This document shows positions 55,990 to 64,000 of a DNA stretch of 64,000 bases, piece by piece. This DNA is from Candidatus Methylomirabilis sp. (lineage in GTDB: Bacteria > Methylomirabilota > Methylomirabilia > Methylomirabilales > Methylomirabilaceae). Under the pieces are notes generated by a model. The model did no database searches. It saw only the letters and a program-made list of their open reading frames with translations, and was not told where the DNA came from. Where the stretch lies: NCBI RefSeq assembly GCF_028716865.1, contig NZ_JAQUOY010000009.1, forward strand, positions 1-64,000. Direction: 5' to 3'. The translations under genes and the position numbers were made by a program. The number at the start of each line of letters is the position of its first letter. Positions within the stretch are counted from its first letter, which is position 1.

Positions 55990-56814
55990 ATGATGTATTA
56001 CAGTAGCGGCATAATGACGAGAATAATGAGCCCAAGGGAGACCGAGTCGCCGCTTCGCATGGGCGAATCCCTGGACAACCTTGGCATCTCGGGTCTAAAG
56101 GTCATCCAGAGTCTGACGGGCTTCCGCTATTCGATGGATGCGCTATTGCTGGCGCAGTGGGCCGCACCGCAATCCACCGATCGAGTCCTTGATCTCGGCT
56201 GCGGAAACGGCGCCATCGCCTTCCTGCTGGCTCATCGGCATCCACATATCCGCATCATTGGACTTGAGGTTCAGCCTGCCTTGGCTGACCGGGCCTGGCG
56301 GGGCACACGATTCAATGGGTTACAGAGCCGCATCGAGATCATGGAGGGCGACCTTCGTCAGATTAGAGGGCTACTGCCGGCGTCGAGCTTTGATATGGTG
56401 CTTTGCAACCCGCCGTATCGGGAACTCAGCCGAGGTCGGCTGAGCCCGGCTCTCGAGATTCAACAGGCCAAACATGAGCTAACCGTCACCCTTCAAGAGG
56501 CGATTGCGGCCATCCGATATGTGCTCGCCCCCAAAGGACGAGCGCACCTGATCTACCATGCCTCTCGGCTTACCGATGTACTGAGCGGCCTCAGGGCTGA
56601 TCGGTTAGAGCCGAAAATGTTGCGGCTGGTCCATTCCTACCCTGGCGCCGAGGCGGAACTGTGCTTGATTGAGGCGCGGCGAGACGGGCGGCCAGGACTG
56701 CAGATCCTTGCCCCTCTTTTTGTCTATCAAACACGGAGCGGACCTTTGTCACCCGGTATGGAAGCTATCTATCACAGTCTGGCTACCTCTGACGTACGGA
56801 GTGGAGGAGCATGA
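55990..56814 (+). CDS. tRNA (adenine-N6)-methyltransferase, TrmN6/YfiC type
   Basis: Up to 274 residues. Class I SAM methyltransferase with motif I LDLGCGNGAIAFLL and the N6-adenine catalytic NPPY in MVLCNPPYRELS. The leading GFRYSMDALLLAQW matches the YfiC/TrmN6 family, which modifies A37 of tRNA-Val. Start uncertain: ATGs at 55990, 56014, 56026 and 56059 are in frame with no clear ribosome binding site. The stop overlaps the next start (ATGA). Confidence 0.88.
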   Translation: MMYYSSGIMTRIMSPRETESPLRMGESLDNLGISGLKVIQSLTGFRYSMDALLLAQWAAPQSTDRVLDLGCGNGAIAFLLAHRHPHIRIIGLEVQPALADRAWRGTRFNGLQSRIEIMEGDLRQIRGLLPASSFDMVLCNPPYRELSRGRLSPALEIQQAKHELTVTLQEAIAAIRYVLAPKGRAHLIYHASRLTDVLSGLRADRLEPKMLRLVHSYPGAEAELCLIEARRDGRPGLQILAPLFVYQTRSGPLSPGMEAIYHSLATSDVRSGGA

Positions 56815-57668
56815 GTCGATACACCATCGCCCTTGCGCAGATTAACCCCGCTCTCGGCGATCTGGAGCGGAACCTGGCCCTGCATGAAAAGACGGCTGAG
56901 GAGGCGATCGTCCGGGGTGCCAGCCTTGTGATCTTTCCCGAACTGAGCCTAACCGGGTACTTTCTCAAGGATATTGTCTCATCCGTAGCCTTTCCCCTGA
57001 CCAGTTCCATCCTCGATAGACTTCGAAATCTGAGCCGTCGTATCGATCTTGTTATTGGACTGGTCGAGGAATCGCCTGAACACCTGTTCTATAATACCGC
57101 TCTCTACCTTTCTATGGGTGAGATCCGGCATGTCCACCGCAAGGTCTATTTGCCCACGTATGGGATCTTCGATGAGCAACGATACCTTGCGGAAGGCGGT
57201 CAGATCAGGACATTTCGCGCAAAAGTCGGTCGGTCTGCGATCCTGATCTGCGAAGACATGTGGCATCCATCGGCGGTATTCGTTGCCTCCCTCGATGGGA
57301 TGAAGATTCTTATCTCGCCCTCCGCCAGTCCGGGTCGCGGGGGTCTGGAAGAAGGCAAATCGTTCGCGAACGCCAGAGCCTGGGAGACGATCAACCGGGC
57401 CTATGCCCAGCTCTTTACCTGCTATGTCCTCTACGCAAATCGGGTCGGATACGAGGATGGAGCCTGCTTCTGGGGCGGCTCAGAGGTGATCGCCCCCTCC
57501 GGCGAGCCGGTGGCCAAGGCAGAGTATCTCAGCGAACAGATCCTGGTGGCCGAGATCGATCCGGCAGAGGTCCGGCGAGCCAGGATGTTGAATCCATTAG
57601 TTCGCGATGAGCGATTGGATGTTACGTTGCGAGAGTTAGAGCGGGTGAGAAGGGAGGGGGCCAGGTGA
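56811..57668 (+). CDS. Nitrilase-family glutaminase subunit of NAD synthetase
   Basis: 285 residues with the nitrilase triad: Glu in [11 protein letters not shown], Lys in [11 protein letters not shown] and Cys in [11 protein letters not shown]. In glutamine-dependent NAD synthetases this domain is usually the N-terminal half of one polypeptide; here it is a separate gene overlapping nadE by four bases (GTGA). The inferred role is releasing ammonia from glutamine for NadE. Ribosomal coupling would keep the two products equimolar. Confidence 0.85.
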   Translation: MSRYTIALAQINPALGDLERNLALHEKTAEEAIVRGASLVIFPELSLTGYFLKDIVSSVAFPLTSSILDRLRNLSRRIDLVIGLVEESPEHLFYNTALYLSMGEIRHVHRKVYLPTYGIFDEQRYLAEGGQIRTFRAKVGRSAILICEDMWHPSAVFVASLDGMKILISPSASPGRGGLEEGKSFANARAWETINRAYAQLFTCYVLYANRVGYEDGACFWGGSEVIAPSGEPVAKAEYLSEQILVAEIDPAEVRRARMLNPLVRDERLDVTLRELERVRREGAR

Positions 57669-58486
57669 TCGGTCTCTCCTTAAATTGCGAATTTGTCCAA
57701 CAAATCCTGACCGGGTTTATTACCAACGAAGTCCGAAAGACCGGGTTCAGTCGTGTCGTGGTTGGGCTGTCCGGCGGGGTGGATTCAGCGCTATCCGCCT
57801 ATCTCGGAGCCGAGGCCCTCGGCGCTGAGAATGTCTTAGCCCTCCTGATGCCGTACCGAACCAGCAGTCCGGAGAGTCGGGAGCACGCCGAACTGGTGGT
57901 GAAACGACTCCGCATCCAATCGGACGTCATCGAGATCACGCCGATGGTAGACGCCTACTTCGAACGCTTCCCCGAGTCAGATCAGGTCCGCCGCGGCAAC
58001 AAGATGGCCCGCGAGCGAATGACCATCCTCTTCGACCATTCGGCCAAGCTCAAGGCCCTGGTCCTGGGGACCAGCAACAAGACGGAGCTGCTGCTGGGAT
58101 ATGGCACGCTGTATGGTGATATGGCCAGCGCCATCAATCCCCTAGGTGACCTGTACAAGACCCAGATCAGGCACCTGGCGCGCCACATGGGCATCCCGGA
58201 GGTCATCGTTGGTAAGGCGCCCAGTGGCGATCTCTGGGTTGGGCAAACAGATGAGGCGGAGCTTGGCTTCACCTACGAGGAGGTCGATCGAGTCCTCTAC
58301 CTGATGGTGGACCGCCGGTACGACATCCCCGATCTTATCGCCGCCGGATTCGACGAGCGATTCGTCAGAGCCGTTCTCGCCAAGGTCCAAGCCTCCCAGT
58401 ACAAACGGCGCCTGCCCCTTATCGCCAAGATCTCCGCCCGCACCATTGACCGCGACTTCCGCTACCCACGCGACTGGGGCAAGTAG
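57665..58486 (+). CDS. nadE: NAD synthetase (ammonia-dependent domain)
   Basis: 273 residues from GTG 57665. PP-loop [16 protein letters not shown], then [17 protein letters not shown] and [12 protein letters not shown], all NadE hallmarks. It adenylates nicotinate adenine dinucleotide and amidates it to NAD with ammonia. Length fits the single-domain bacterial enzyme, with the glutaminase encoded by the overlapping upstream gene. No further gene follows on this strand. Confidence 0.95.
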   Translation: MIGLSLNCEFVQQILTGFITNEVRKTGFSRVVVGLSGGVDSALSAYLGAEALGAENVLALLMPYRTSSPESREHAELVVKRLRIQSDVIEITPMVDAYFERFPESDQVRRGNKMARERMTILFDHSAKLKALVLGTSNKTELLLGYGTLYGDMASAINPLGDLYKTQIRHLARHMGIPEVIVGKAPSGDLWVGQTDEAELGFTYEEVDRVLYLMVDRRYDIPDLIAAGFDERFVRAVLAKVQASQYKRRLPLIAKISARTIDRDFRYPRDWGK

Positions 58487-58536
58487 CGCTGTTATTGGAT
58501 CCACAGCGGGTTCATTCCCCGCAGCTTGCCGTAAGT

Positions 58537-58630
58537 TCGTCATACCGGAGAAAGCCGGTATCCAGAAGGCCAAGCTGGATTCCCCCGTATCCAGTACGGG
58601 GCAGGCTCGTCGAGCACGGAATGACGGGCC
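58537..58630. repeat. Intergenic repeat-like sequence with inverted segments
   Basis: Contains GTCATACCGGAGAAAGCCGGTATCCAG-like sequence (inverted arms ATACCGG and CCGGTAT) followed by a segment ending GGAATGAC. This resembles the dispersed GTCATTCCCGCGAAAGCGGGAATCCAG-type intergenic repeat common in many bacterial genomes. Only one copy is in this window. Confidence 0.4.
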
Positions 58631-58689
58631 AGATCTCACCCTCCTCGATAACGCAGGCCTCACGAACCGGTCGGTGGCGAACCCTTTCC

Positions 58690-59217
58690 CTACTTAAAGG
58701 CATAGTCCAGGTAGACGTGGTACGCCATGAGCAGCAACAACGCCATAGATAATCCGACATGGGCGCTGATCCATACCGGTCTGTACCAAGGCTTGTGGAT
58801 TTTGACGATTTGAAAATTGAACAGGCCGGTGAGGAAGGCCAGCAACAACGTCAGGCTGAGGATTTCGAGATAGCCGTATCCCAAGGTTTGGGAATGTCCA
58901 AAGAAAAACAACAGAAGCAGGGCGCCGAACAGTTTGTGGCGATCCATCATGGTTGCGACATTGCGCTGCTCCCCCTGAGCGCGCTTCACGGAAAAACGCC
59001 ATTGATACAGAACAAACGCAAACAATCCGAAGCCTGTGGCGAGCTTATACGTGTTGTCGCCTTGCAGTCCGGTCAATAAGGTCCACTGCCACCCCGTCGA
59101 TTGCTGGACAAGCAAAGCCACCAGCAGGAACAGACCCAGCCAAAAATACCCCTTGGTGGGTACACCGGACTTCAGGCCGTCCGTGAGTAACGATTTAAAT
59201 CGGTTGAAGCCTTGCAT
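58690..59217 (-). CDS. Cytochrome-b-like membrane protein
   Basis: 175 residues with about five membrane helices. Histidines placed within or at the ends of helices (RHKLFG, FFGHSQTLG, KIHKPWYRP, SAHVGLSM, MAYHVYLDY) suggest bis-His b-heme binding as in ferric-reductase-like or cytochrome b561 proteins; this is inferred. ATG 59217 lies 13 bp after the Tll0287-like gene's stop, with no strong ribosome binding site, so translation may be coupled. It is the last gene of the cluster downstream of the Nod candidate and could link its cytochromes to the quinone pool. Confidence 0.7.
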   Translation of the reverse strand: MQGFNRFKSLLTDGLKSGVPTKGYFWLGLFLLVALLVQQSTGWQWTLLTGLQGDNTYKLATGFGLFAFVLYQWRFSVKRAQGEQRNVATMMDRHKLFGALLLLFFFGHSQTLGYGYLEILSLTLLLAFLTGLFNFQIVKIHKPWYRPVWISAHVGLSMALLLLMAYHVYLDYAFK

Positions 59218-59230
59218 AAAGACCAGGCTT

Positions 59231-60103
59231 TTAACGGGCAATGACAAGGGCACCTCCTTCTTTGTTCGCTGCAGACCCTCCTGGTTTAGGCTTGCTTGCC
59301 AGTGAGCTGAGCACCGCCAAGGTGTGCGGGGCTGTGCGCTTGGCGATTTCCCCCATGAACACCTCGGAGCTTGGCAGGAAATAACCCTCAGCCGGCCAGT
59401 GTTCGCCAATGGTGGGGGGATTGGCAAATTTCCGCGCCTTTTCAAGATAAGACTCGTAGGCATCCTTGAAGCCTTGACGTAAGGCGGCGAGCGTGCGGAG
59501 CAACTCGTCCATGGACACGCTGCCGCTTGGGTACATCCACGTGGTCGCGCCCATCACATCATTGAGCTTCCAGTCGTGCTTCGGTGATTGTTCGTGCTTG
59601 TTGTGGCATTGGATGCAGCCCTCGACAACCGCCACATCACTGAACATGGCGACCTGCATTTGAATGTCGGGCATGAAGAAGAATTGCGGCTTGAGGGTTT
59701 GCTTGACCACCTGGAATTTTTCCAACTGCAGCCCCTCGAAGCGGTTCGCTGAGTTGACGGGATAGTCCGATCCCAGGAACAGGCTGAGCGGCGTCGGGTT
59801 CTTTTCCAGGCTTTTCGCCGTCTCACGCAGAAACAACGCGGGCAAAGGGCCGGCCTCTACGTCCGCATCGCGCCAACGCTCGTCAAACTTCAAGCCGGTC
59901 TGCTTGCCCGCGCCGACAACTTCCTTGGTCCACATCGCCCTCACCACGTCGTTTTCCGCCTTGAGAATCTCAAACATCCGTTCCACCGGGATGGCCGCGT
60001 CGGAGATCTTCTTCTCTTCCAATGGCGGCGGGGCGCTCACAAATAGGTATATGCTTAAGGCACCCAGCGCCAGGCAGGCGATCCAGAAGTTTTGTTTAGC
60101 CAT
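59231..60103 (-). CDS. Exported Tll0287-like (DUF3365) monoheme cytochrome
   Basis: 290 residues from ATG 60103 (another at 60112 overlaps the previous stop). One N-terminal hydrophobic helix (FWIACLALGALSIYLFV) then a Tll0287-like domain with RMFEILKAENDVVRAMWTKE and the heme site EGCIQCHNKHEQSPKHDWKL (CxxCH). The C-terminal about 90 residues are helical and unassigned. Such heme-PAS-like domains serve as sensors or electron carriers. It overlaps or abuts the pentaheme gene, so the two are translated together. Confidence 0.8.
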   Translation of the reverse strand: MAKQNFWIACLALGALSIYLFVSAPPPLEEKKISDAAIPVERMFEILKAENDVVRAMWTKEVVGAGKQTGLKFDERWRDADVEAGPLPALFLRETAKSLEKNPTPLSLFLGSDYPVNSANRFEGLQLEKFQVVKQTLKPQFFFMPDIQMQVAMFSDVAVVEGCIQCHNKHEQSPKHDWKLNDVMGATTWMYPSGSVSMDELLRTLAALRQGFKDAYESYLEKARKFANPPTIGEHWPAEGYFLPSSEVFMGEIAKRTAPHTLAVLSSLASKPKPGGSAANKEGGALVIAR

Positions 60104-60104
60104 C

Positions 60105-60794
60105 TTAACCATCCTGTTTTGCTTTGTAGTGAAGGGTTGTGCCGTAAGGGGAGGGCCCGCCGTCAAAATAGGCGCGGATTTTCTCTGTCGGCGTTCGCTT
60201 ACCGACCGATTTCTCGATCTGCATGATGTGGTTGCCGTGGAAGTCGTGGCAACCCAGGCAGGAGTCCCATTGCTTATCGGCGATCAGATCCGCATGGGAT
60301 ACGTCGATCGGATCTTTCTTTAACCGGGTGTTCTTGTGGCAGTTCACGCAATAGCCGGTCTCCGCCAACGTGACACGCCTGCCATGGTGCTCGGCGTGAC
60401 AGGAGACGCACTGATGGGGACGCAGCTTCTCCCGAGCCTGGCTGAAACGGGGCTCGAGGAAGCGATAGACCGGGTGACGGTCATTGGGCCGCTCGTGACA
60501 GGCCATACAGTCCGCATTACCCACAGGAAGTCGTCCGAAGAAGGGGGCGGGCCCTTCGCGCCGGCCAAAGGCATGGCGCAGGTTGGCCTGAATCTGCTGA
60601 CGGAAGCTGCCCGGTGCGTGTTTATGGCAGGCCGCGCAGGCAAGCTTACCGTGGCCTGTATTCATAGGTCCTTTAGCATGAAACCACTCCCCGACGGGAA
60701 GCACGGTAAACGCCAGGATCGCAAGTCCCAAACAAAAGCCGATCACGTAGGCGCGGTTTTGCCATTTCCGTGCTCCTCCAGCTTTCGCTCTCAT
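60105..60794 (-). CDS. Membrane-anchored pentaheme cytochrome c
   Basis: 229 residues from ATG 60794. One N-terminal helix (VIGFCLGLAILAFTVLPVG) then five CxxCH sites: CAACH, CMACH, CVSCH, CVNCH and CLGCH, with further His (HGKLA, HPVYRF, HAEHHG, HADLI, HGNHI) as likely distal ligands. It looks like a cytochrome c3/NapC-NrfH-class electron carrier but not an exact member. Tail-to-start contact with the Tll0287-like gene suggests a shared complex. Partner inferred only. Confidence 0.85.
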   Translation of the reverse strand: MRAKAGGARKWQNRAYVIGFCLGLAILAFTVLPVGEWFHAKGPMNTGHGKLACAACHKHAPGSFRQQIQANLRHAFGRREGPAPFFGRLPVGNADCMACHERPNDRHPVYRFLEPRFSQAREKLRPHQCVSCHAEHHGRRVTLAETGYCVNCHKNTRLKKDPIDVSHADLIADKQWDSCLGCHDFHGNHIMQIEKSVGKRTPTEKIRAYFDGGPSPYGTTLHYKAKQDG

Positions 60795-60914
60795 AGCCAC
60801 CACATCACGCTACGCGCCAGAAACTCATGCTGATGTATTAGGCCTTATTATGTTTGTCTGCTGTGGAGCTTACCGGTGGCGAAGATGAAACGTCTGCTCA
60901 CCCTCCGAATGAAG

Positions 60915-60960
60915 AGGGTGGGGGTGATCTGAAGGCAACCACTTAGCTCACCCCCACCCT
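60915..60960 (-). terminator. 13-bp perfect hairpin after the small alpha/beta gene
   Basis: AGGGTGGGGGTGA (60915-60927) and TCACCCCCACCCT (60948-60960) are exact complements around a 20-base loop. On the minus strand it lies 32 bp after the stop of the 60993-61280 gene and 120 bp ahead of the pentaheme gene. No U-run follows; partial termination or RNA stabilisation is likely. Confidence 0.5.
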
Positions 60961-60992
60961 ATCCTTCCGCCCCTCAAGAGAACTTCTGAGAG

Positions 60993-61280
60993 CTACTCGA
61001 TGACCTCCATAATCCGACTCTGCACATTTGAGGCTAACGTCATCAGTTCGCTGCGAAGCGCTTTACGCTCATCGAGAGCCAAAATTTTATCAAAGTTACT
61101 GAAGTCGCCCACCTCAATCGTAATGACTCGCTCCAACTTATTTGCCAAATGGTCCCCAAAGACGTGGAACCTCGAGACCCCTTGGTTGCCGAGCCAAAAC
61201 TTTTTCATTTTACCGATCAAGAAGGCATCCAATGCCTCTTCTTTCCCTGGTGAGACTTCACACATGATGTGATAGATCAT
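60993..61280 (-). CDS. Small protein with a dimeric alpha/beta-barrel-like pattern
   Basis: 95 residues, ATG 61280 after AGGAGGAGG, one of the strongest ribosome binding sites in the window. Pattern: beta (MIYHIMCEVSPG), helix, beta (VSRFHVFGDH), beta (ERVITIEVGDF), two helices, resembling ferredoxin-like Dabb/NIPSNAP folds. Several His and a Cys could bind heme or metal, but nothing proves it. It lies between the monoheme cytochrome and pentaheme cytochrome genes. Function unknown. Confidence 0.75.
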   Translation of the reverse strand: MIYHIMCEVSPGKEEALDAFLIGKMKKFWLGNQGVSRFHVFGDHLANKLERVITIEVGDFSNFDKILALDERKALRSELMTLASNVQSRIMEVIE

Positions 61281-61513
61281 CGTTCCTCCTCCTTTGACAT
61301 CGAGTGTACGTTATGGTTGTCTCCCTTCATCTCTACACACTTCATCGATCACCCCCCTTCCAGAGATCAGTGCGCCGAACTGCTGCATACTCATCAATCG
61401 CCTCGAGTGCTCTTGGGGGACGCACCGGCTGTCGTTATCGAGTACGATCCTGACGCACGCCTGCTTGTAGCACTTAGCCATCATTCAGCGCGTCGCTCCC
61501 GTCGGTCCTGGCA

Positions 61514-61894
61514 TTATGGGGTCTTGGTAAAGCTTCTGATATAGACCACCAGCTCCTTGATTTCGGGATCGGTCAGTTTTAGCCCAAACGAAGGCATCGA
61601 TGCTTTACCTTGCTTAATAGTTCGAAAGAGAACGTCATCAGACCGTGTTTGCATATAGGCCGGATCGGCCATGTTAGGCACCTTAAACATAAAAAACAAC
61701 GCCATCGCCTGCGGTCCATTGCCTTTTCCGCTTGCGCCATGGCATCGAGCACACCCGGCAGCATCGTACTTCGACTGACCGCTTACCGTATTTTTGGGCT
61801 CAGCGGCAAGCGTGGACGAGGCCCCCACGACGAACAACATCACCATCACGCATAACCACTGGCAACGGAGCCGGGACGGAAAAAAAACGCGCAT
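61514..61894 (-). CDS. Periplasmic monoheme cytochrome c (class I)
   Basis: 126 residues: signal peptide (about 1-31, cleavage after TLAA), heme site CARCHGASGKGNGPQ and axial Met in ASMPSFGLKLTDPEIKELVV. GGAGGG eight bases before ATG 61894. A small soluble electron carrier. It directly follows the Nod candidate downstream of that gene's hairpin, so it is a plausible carrier for the same pathway. Confidence 0.92.
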   Translation of the reverse strand: MRVFFPSRLRCQWLCVMVMLFVVGASSTLAAEPKNTVSGQSKYDAAGCARCHGASGKGNGPQAMALFFMFKVPNMADPAYMQTRSDDVLFRTIKQGKASMPSFGLKLTDPEIKELVVYIRSFTKTP

Positions 61895-62070
61895 CGTAAT
61901 TGCCCTCCTCTCATCTAAAGGGGTAACCTGTGCGTGCAGCGTTGTGTCACTTGTGTATACGTGGTTGGCGAGCTAAATCTATGATATCAAAGGGTTACGG
62001 ATAATACAATGCTTTTTGACTGTAACGTTCTGGGTTAGGTCTCACGGAAAAGGCTTCCGCGCTTACAAAG

Positions 62071-62112
62071 CGACACCCCCAGCACAGCGTTATCGCTACG
62101 CTGGGGGTGTCG
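62071..62112 (-). terminator. 13-bp hairpin after the Nod candidate gene
   Basis: CGACACCCCCAGC (62071-62083) pairs exactly with GCTGGGGGTGTCG (62100-62112), and the loop itself contains AGCG-TTAT-CGCT, so the stem can extend. It sits 35 bp beyond the stop of the 62148 gene. Weak U-richness follows on the minus strand. Likely terminator. Confidence 0.7.
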
Positions 62113-62147
62113 GAACGAAGTGTGATGTACCTACCTAGATTATCGGG

Positions 62148-64000
62148 TTAGAAGGCTTCATCGCCAGCCGCCCAGGCCTCTCTCTCTTTCGCCTTCTCCT
62201 TATCGTAGATTGTCCATTCGCCTTCCTCAACGACGGCCTCGCGGACCATCCGCCCCGCCCTTGACAGAATGAAATAGACGAGAGGCAGTACGCCACCAAA
62301 GAGGAAGATCGCCCCGCCGACCGTGCGCATCCACGTCAAGGTGATCCACACGTTATCCGTAACGTGCGCCTGCGCTCGGGCAGCCCAGAGGCCTTGCTTG
62401 AAGACGGTCGCAACCTGGTACAGGCCAACCGGGAACAGATCCAACATCATCATCAGCACCAAGCCGACCTGCAGTGACCAGAACACACCCTTGATCAGCT
62501 TCTCATTCCAGGCAGAGCGCTGGAACAGGTGCTGGCAGGCAAACAGCATACCGGCAATGGCGATGTTACCCTTGACGCCGAACATGGCGGCATGCGCATG
62601 GTTACCAGTGAGATAGGTGCCGTGCTCATAGTAGTTGACGATGGGTAGGTTGATCAGTGAGCCGAAGACGCCCGCGCCGAAGATGTTCCAGAAGTTGACG
62701 GCAAGGATGAACGTCCAGACGCCCTCCATCACGAAGCGCTGCTTGCCCTCGGCAACGTTTTCCTGGGCCTTCGTCCGCTCCGTCCGCATCTTCCAGGCAT
62801 CCAGGGTGATCAGGAGCAGTGGCAATACCTGCATGGTGGAGAACACGCTACCCAGTGCGATGATCCCTGTCGGCTTGGCGATCCAGTAGAAGTTGTGGGA
62901 GATCCCGATCAGGGCGGTCACCAGGAACATCATGACGGCCAGGAAGATAACCCGCTCGGCCATGGCCCGGTTGACCAGACCCATCTGTACCAGCATGTAC
63001 CCAACGATACAGGTGGTGAACACTTCGAAGGTCACCTCAACCCACATATGGATGTTCATCCACCGCCAGTAGTCTGCGATGGCGAAGTTCTGGGTCGGGG
63101 TCATGAACATCCCGAAGAACAGGAACAGCACCATGATCCCGCTGCCGTAGAACAGCCAGGCCGGCACGGACCAGAGGTTCTGGCTCGTGATCCAGGGCTT
63201 CACGGCACGGAAGATGATAAAGACCCACAGACAGAACGAGGCCAGCATGAGAATGTGCCAGAACCGGCCGAGCTCCAGAAACTCCCACCCCTGGCTCCCG
63301 AACCAGTAGGCCATATCGTCGCTGAAGAATCCCGTGTGGCCGAGATAGATGCCGAACAGCGCGCCGGCGCCCACGATGAGACACAACGTAAAGAGCAGAT
63401 TAATCAGGAACCGCTGGCCGTTCGGGACCTTCGAAATCCTGGGCAGGAAGAAGAGGGTATAGCCGACCCAAGCCATGAAGAACCAGTAGATCTGCACGAT
63501 GGTATGCCAGCCGCGAGTGACCGTGAAGGGGATGATGAATCCGAGTATGCTGCGCTCCAGGTAGTTGGCCGGTCCCCCTCCGACGAAATCCTCTGCGCTC
63601 AGGATACCTGCGCACACCTGAACCAGGAACAGGATCACGGCGAAGGCAAAGAACTTATACGTGGCGCGCTGAGTTGGACGAACGTAGGCATCGCCCTTGT
63701 TTTCGAGGTCAACAGTGGTGAGCGACCAATCCCGCCCATTGAACGGCTCGCCGGGTAGGGTCTTCATTTCACCGTAGACATACAGGATCAGCATGGTGCC
63801 ACAGAACAGCACGAAGATCGAGATAAAGCTCCAAATATACGTCGGGAACGTCGGGACGTTGCCGACAGCCGGATCGGGCGGCCAGTTGTGGGTATAGCTA
63901 TAGTCCTCACCTGGCCGAGTCGCCCCGGAAACCCAACCTCCCCAGAAGAAATATCCCGCAAGCGCCTTGAGGTCTTCCGGGTTGTTGATATGATTTTTGA
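62148..64000 (-). CDS. nod: Putative nitric oxide dismutase (Nod; qNor-like), N-terminus beyond the window
   Basis: The frame is open to the right edge (617 residues visible; the internal GTG at 63812 is not the start). Visible N-terminal part matches quinol-NO-reductases (DLKALAGYFFWGGWVSGATRPG, YSYTHNWPPDPAVGN). About 12 membrane helices follow. FeB-site region: HMWVE keeps the first His and Glu (codon His at 63048-63050), but the His-His pair is SHNFYW, so the third FeB His is Asn (AAC at 62892-62894). Further on, FSTMQVLPL has Gln where qNor has Glu (62829-62831). These two changes match those I recall from Methylomirabilis oxyfera Nod. The heme His motif GNHAHAAMFG is kept. Nod is proposed to turn 2 NO into N2 and O2. 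A divergent true qNor is the alternative. Confidence 0.88.
   Translation of the reverse strand, partial: KNHINNPEDLKALAGYFFWGGWVSGATRPGEDYSYTHNWPPDPAVGNVPTFPTYIWSFISIFVLFCGTMLILYVYGEMKTLPGEPFNGRDWSLTTVDLENKGDAYVRPTQRATYKFFAFAVILFLVQVCAGILSAEDFVGGGPANYLERSILGFIIPFTVTRGWHTIVQIYWFFMAWVGYTLFFLPRISKVPNGQRFLINLLFTLCLIVGAGALFGIYLGHTGFFSDDMAYWFGSQGWEFLELGRFWHILMLASFCLWVFIIFRAVKPWITSQNLWSVPAWLFYGSGIMVLFLFFGMFMTPTQNFAIADYWRWMNIHMWVEVTFEVFTTCIVGYMLVQMGLVNRAMAERVIFLAVMMFLVTALIGISHNFYWIAKPTGIIALGSVFSTMQVLPLLLITLDAWKMRTERTKAQENVAEGKQRFVMEGVWTFILAVNFWNIFGAGVFGSLINLPIVNYYEHGTYLTGNHAHAAMFGVKGNIAIAGMLFACQHLFQRSAWNEKLIKGVFWSLQVGLVLMMMLDLFPVGLYQVATVFKQGLWAARAQAHVTDNVWITLTWMRTVGGAIFLFGGVLPLVYFILSRAGRMVREAVVEEGEWTIYDKEKAKEREAWAAGDEAF

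Noticed and set aside
61981-62010. TATTAT as a -10 element for the monoheme cytochrome gene
   Set aside because: No acceptable -35 hexamer at 15-19 bp upstream; too weak to report.
62895-63758. 287-codon plus-strand frame
   Set aside because: Antisense shadow of the Nod candidate; His/Glu/Asp-rich composition typical of reversed membrane-protein codons.

Overview
The window most resembles the chromosome of an NC10 bacterium of the Candidatus Methylomirabilis type, a nitrite-dependent, oxygen-producing methane oxidiser. The evidence is gene content: two periplasmic nitrate reductase pairs (napAB), a cytochrome cd1 nitrite reductase with its heme d1 genes (nirS, nirJ, nirF, a fused nirDLGH), and, cut by the right edge, a quinol-NO-reductase relative with the active-site changes reported for the putative NO dismutase (Nod). 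No methane monooxygenase, rRNA or tRNA gene was seen.

Layout. 1-3.3 kb is sparse and decayed: an edge-cut cysteine-rich ORF, a stand-alone receiver protein, a transposase relic, an unknown protein with a nuclease-like motif and an unknown helical protein. 3.4-10.4 kb is a plus-strand housekeeping block: M23 peptidase, YebC, ruvCAB, a DUF2905-type membrane protein, queA, tgt, yajC. 10.4-18.2 kb (minus) is a nitrogen-oxide block: cyclic-nucleotide-phosphodiesterase-like hydrolase, hybrid cluster protein, protoglobin/cyclic-nucleotide-binding fusion, NapB, NapA, membrane-anchored cyclic-nucleotide-binding protein and NapC-like tetraheme cytochrome. 18.2-27.1 kb is one giant secreted repeat protein. 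27.4-30.6 kb is bounded by inverted repeats and an 8-bp direct repeat and carries a very GC-rich beta-helix gene, so it looks like a transposon without its own transposase. 30.8-35.6 kb holds a toxin-antitoxin pair, a CHASE2 adenylate cyclase, a TPR/beta-barrel protein and a FecR-domain protein.

35.6-43.8 kb (minus) is the denitrification cluster nirS-nirJ-nirF-napA2-napB2-nirDLGH. 44.1-58.5 kb (plus) is mostly housekeeping: mtnA, coaBC, a family-4 uracil-DNA glycosylase, a papain-like peptidase, glgX, three exported or unknown proteins, priA, a tRNA adenine-N6 methyltransferase and a two-gene glutamine-dependent NAD synthetase. 58.7-64 kb (minus) is an electron-transfer cluster downstream of the Nod gene: monoheme cytochrome c, a small alpha/beta protein, a pentaheme cytochrome, a Tll0287-like heme protein and a cytochrome-b-like membrane protein.

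How they fit: nitrate is reduced by Nap to nitrite, nitrite by NirS (heme d1 from NirJ/F/DLGH) to NO, and NO would be dismutated to N2 and O2 by the Nod candidate. Hcp could scavenge stray NO. A cyclase, a phosphodiesterase-like protein and two cyclic-nucleotide receptors without DNA-binding domains lie among these genes, which suggests, as inference only, a second-messenger layer over nitrogen-oxide respiration.
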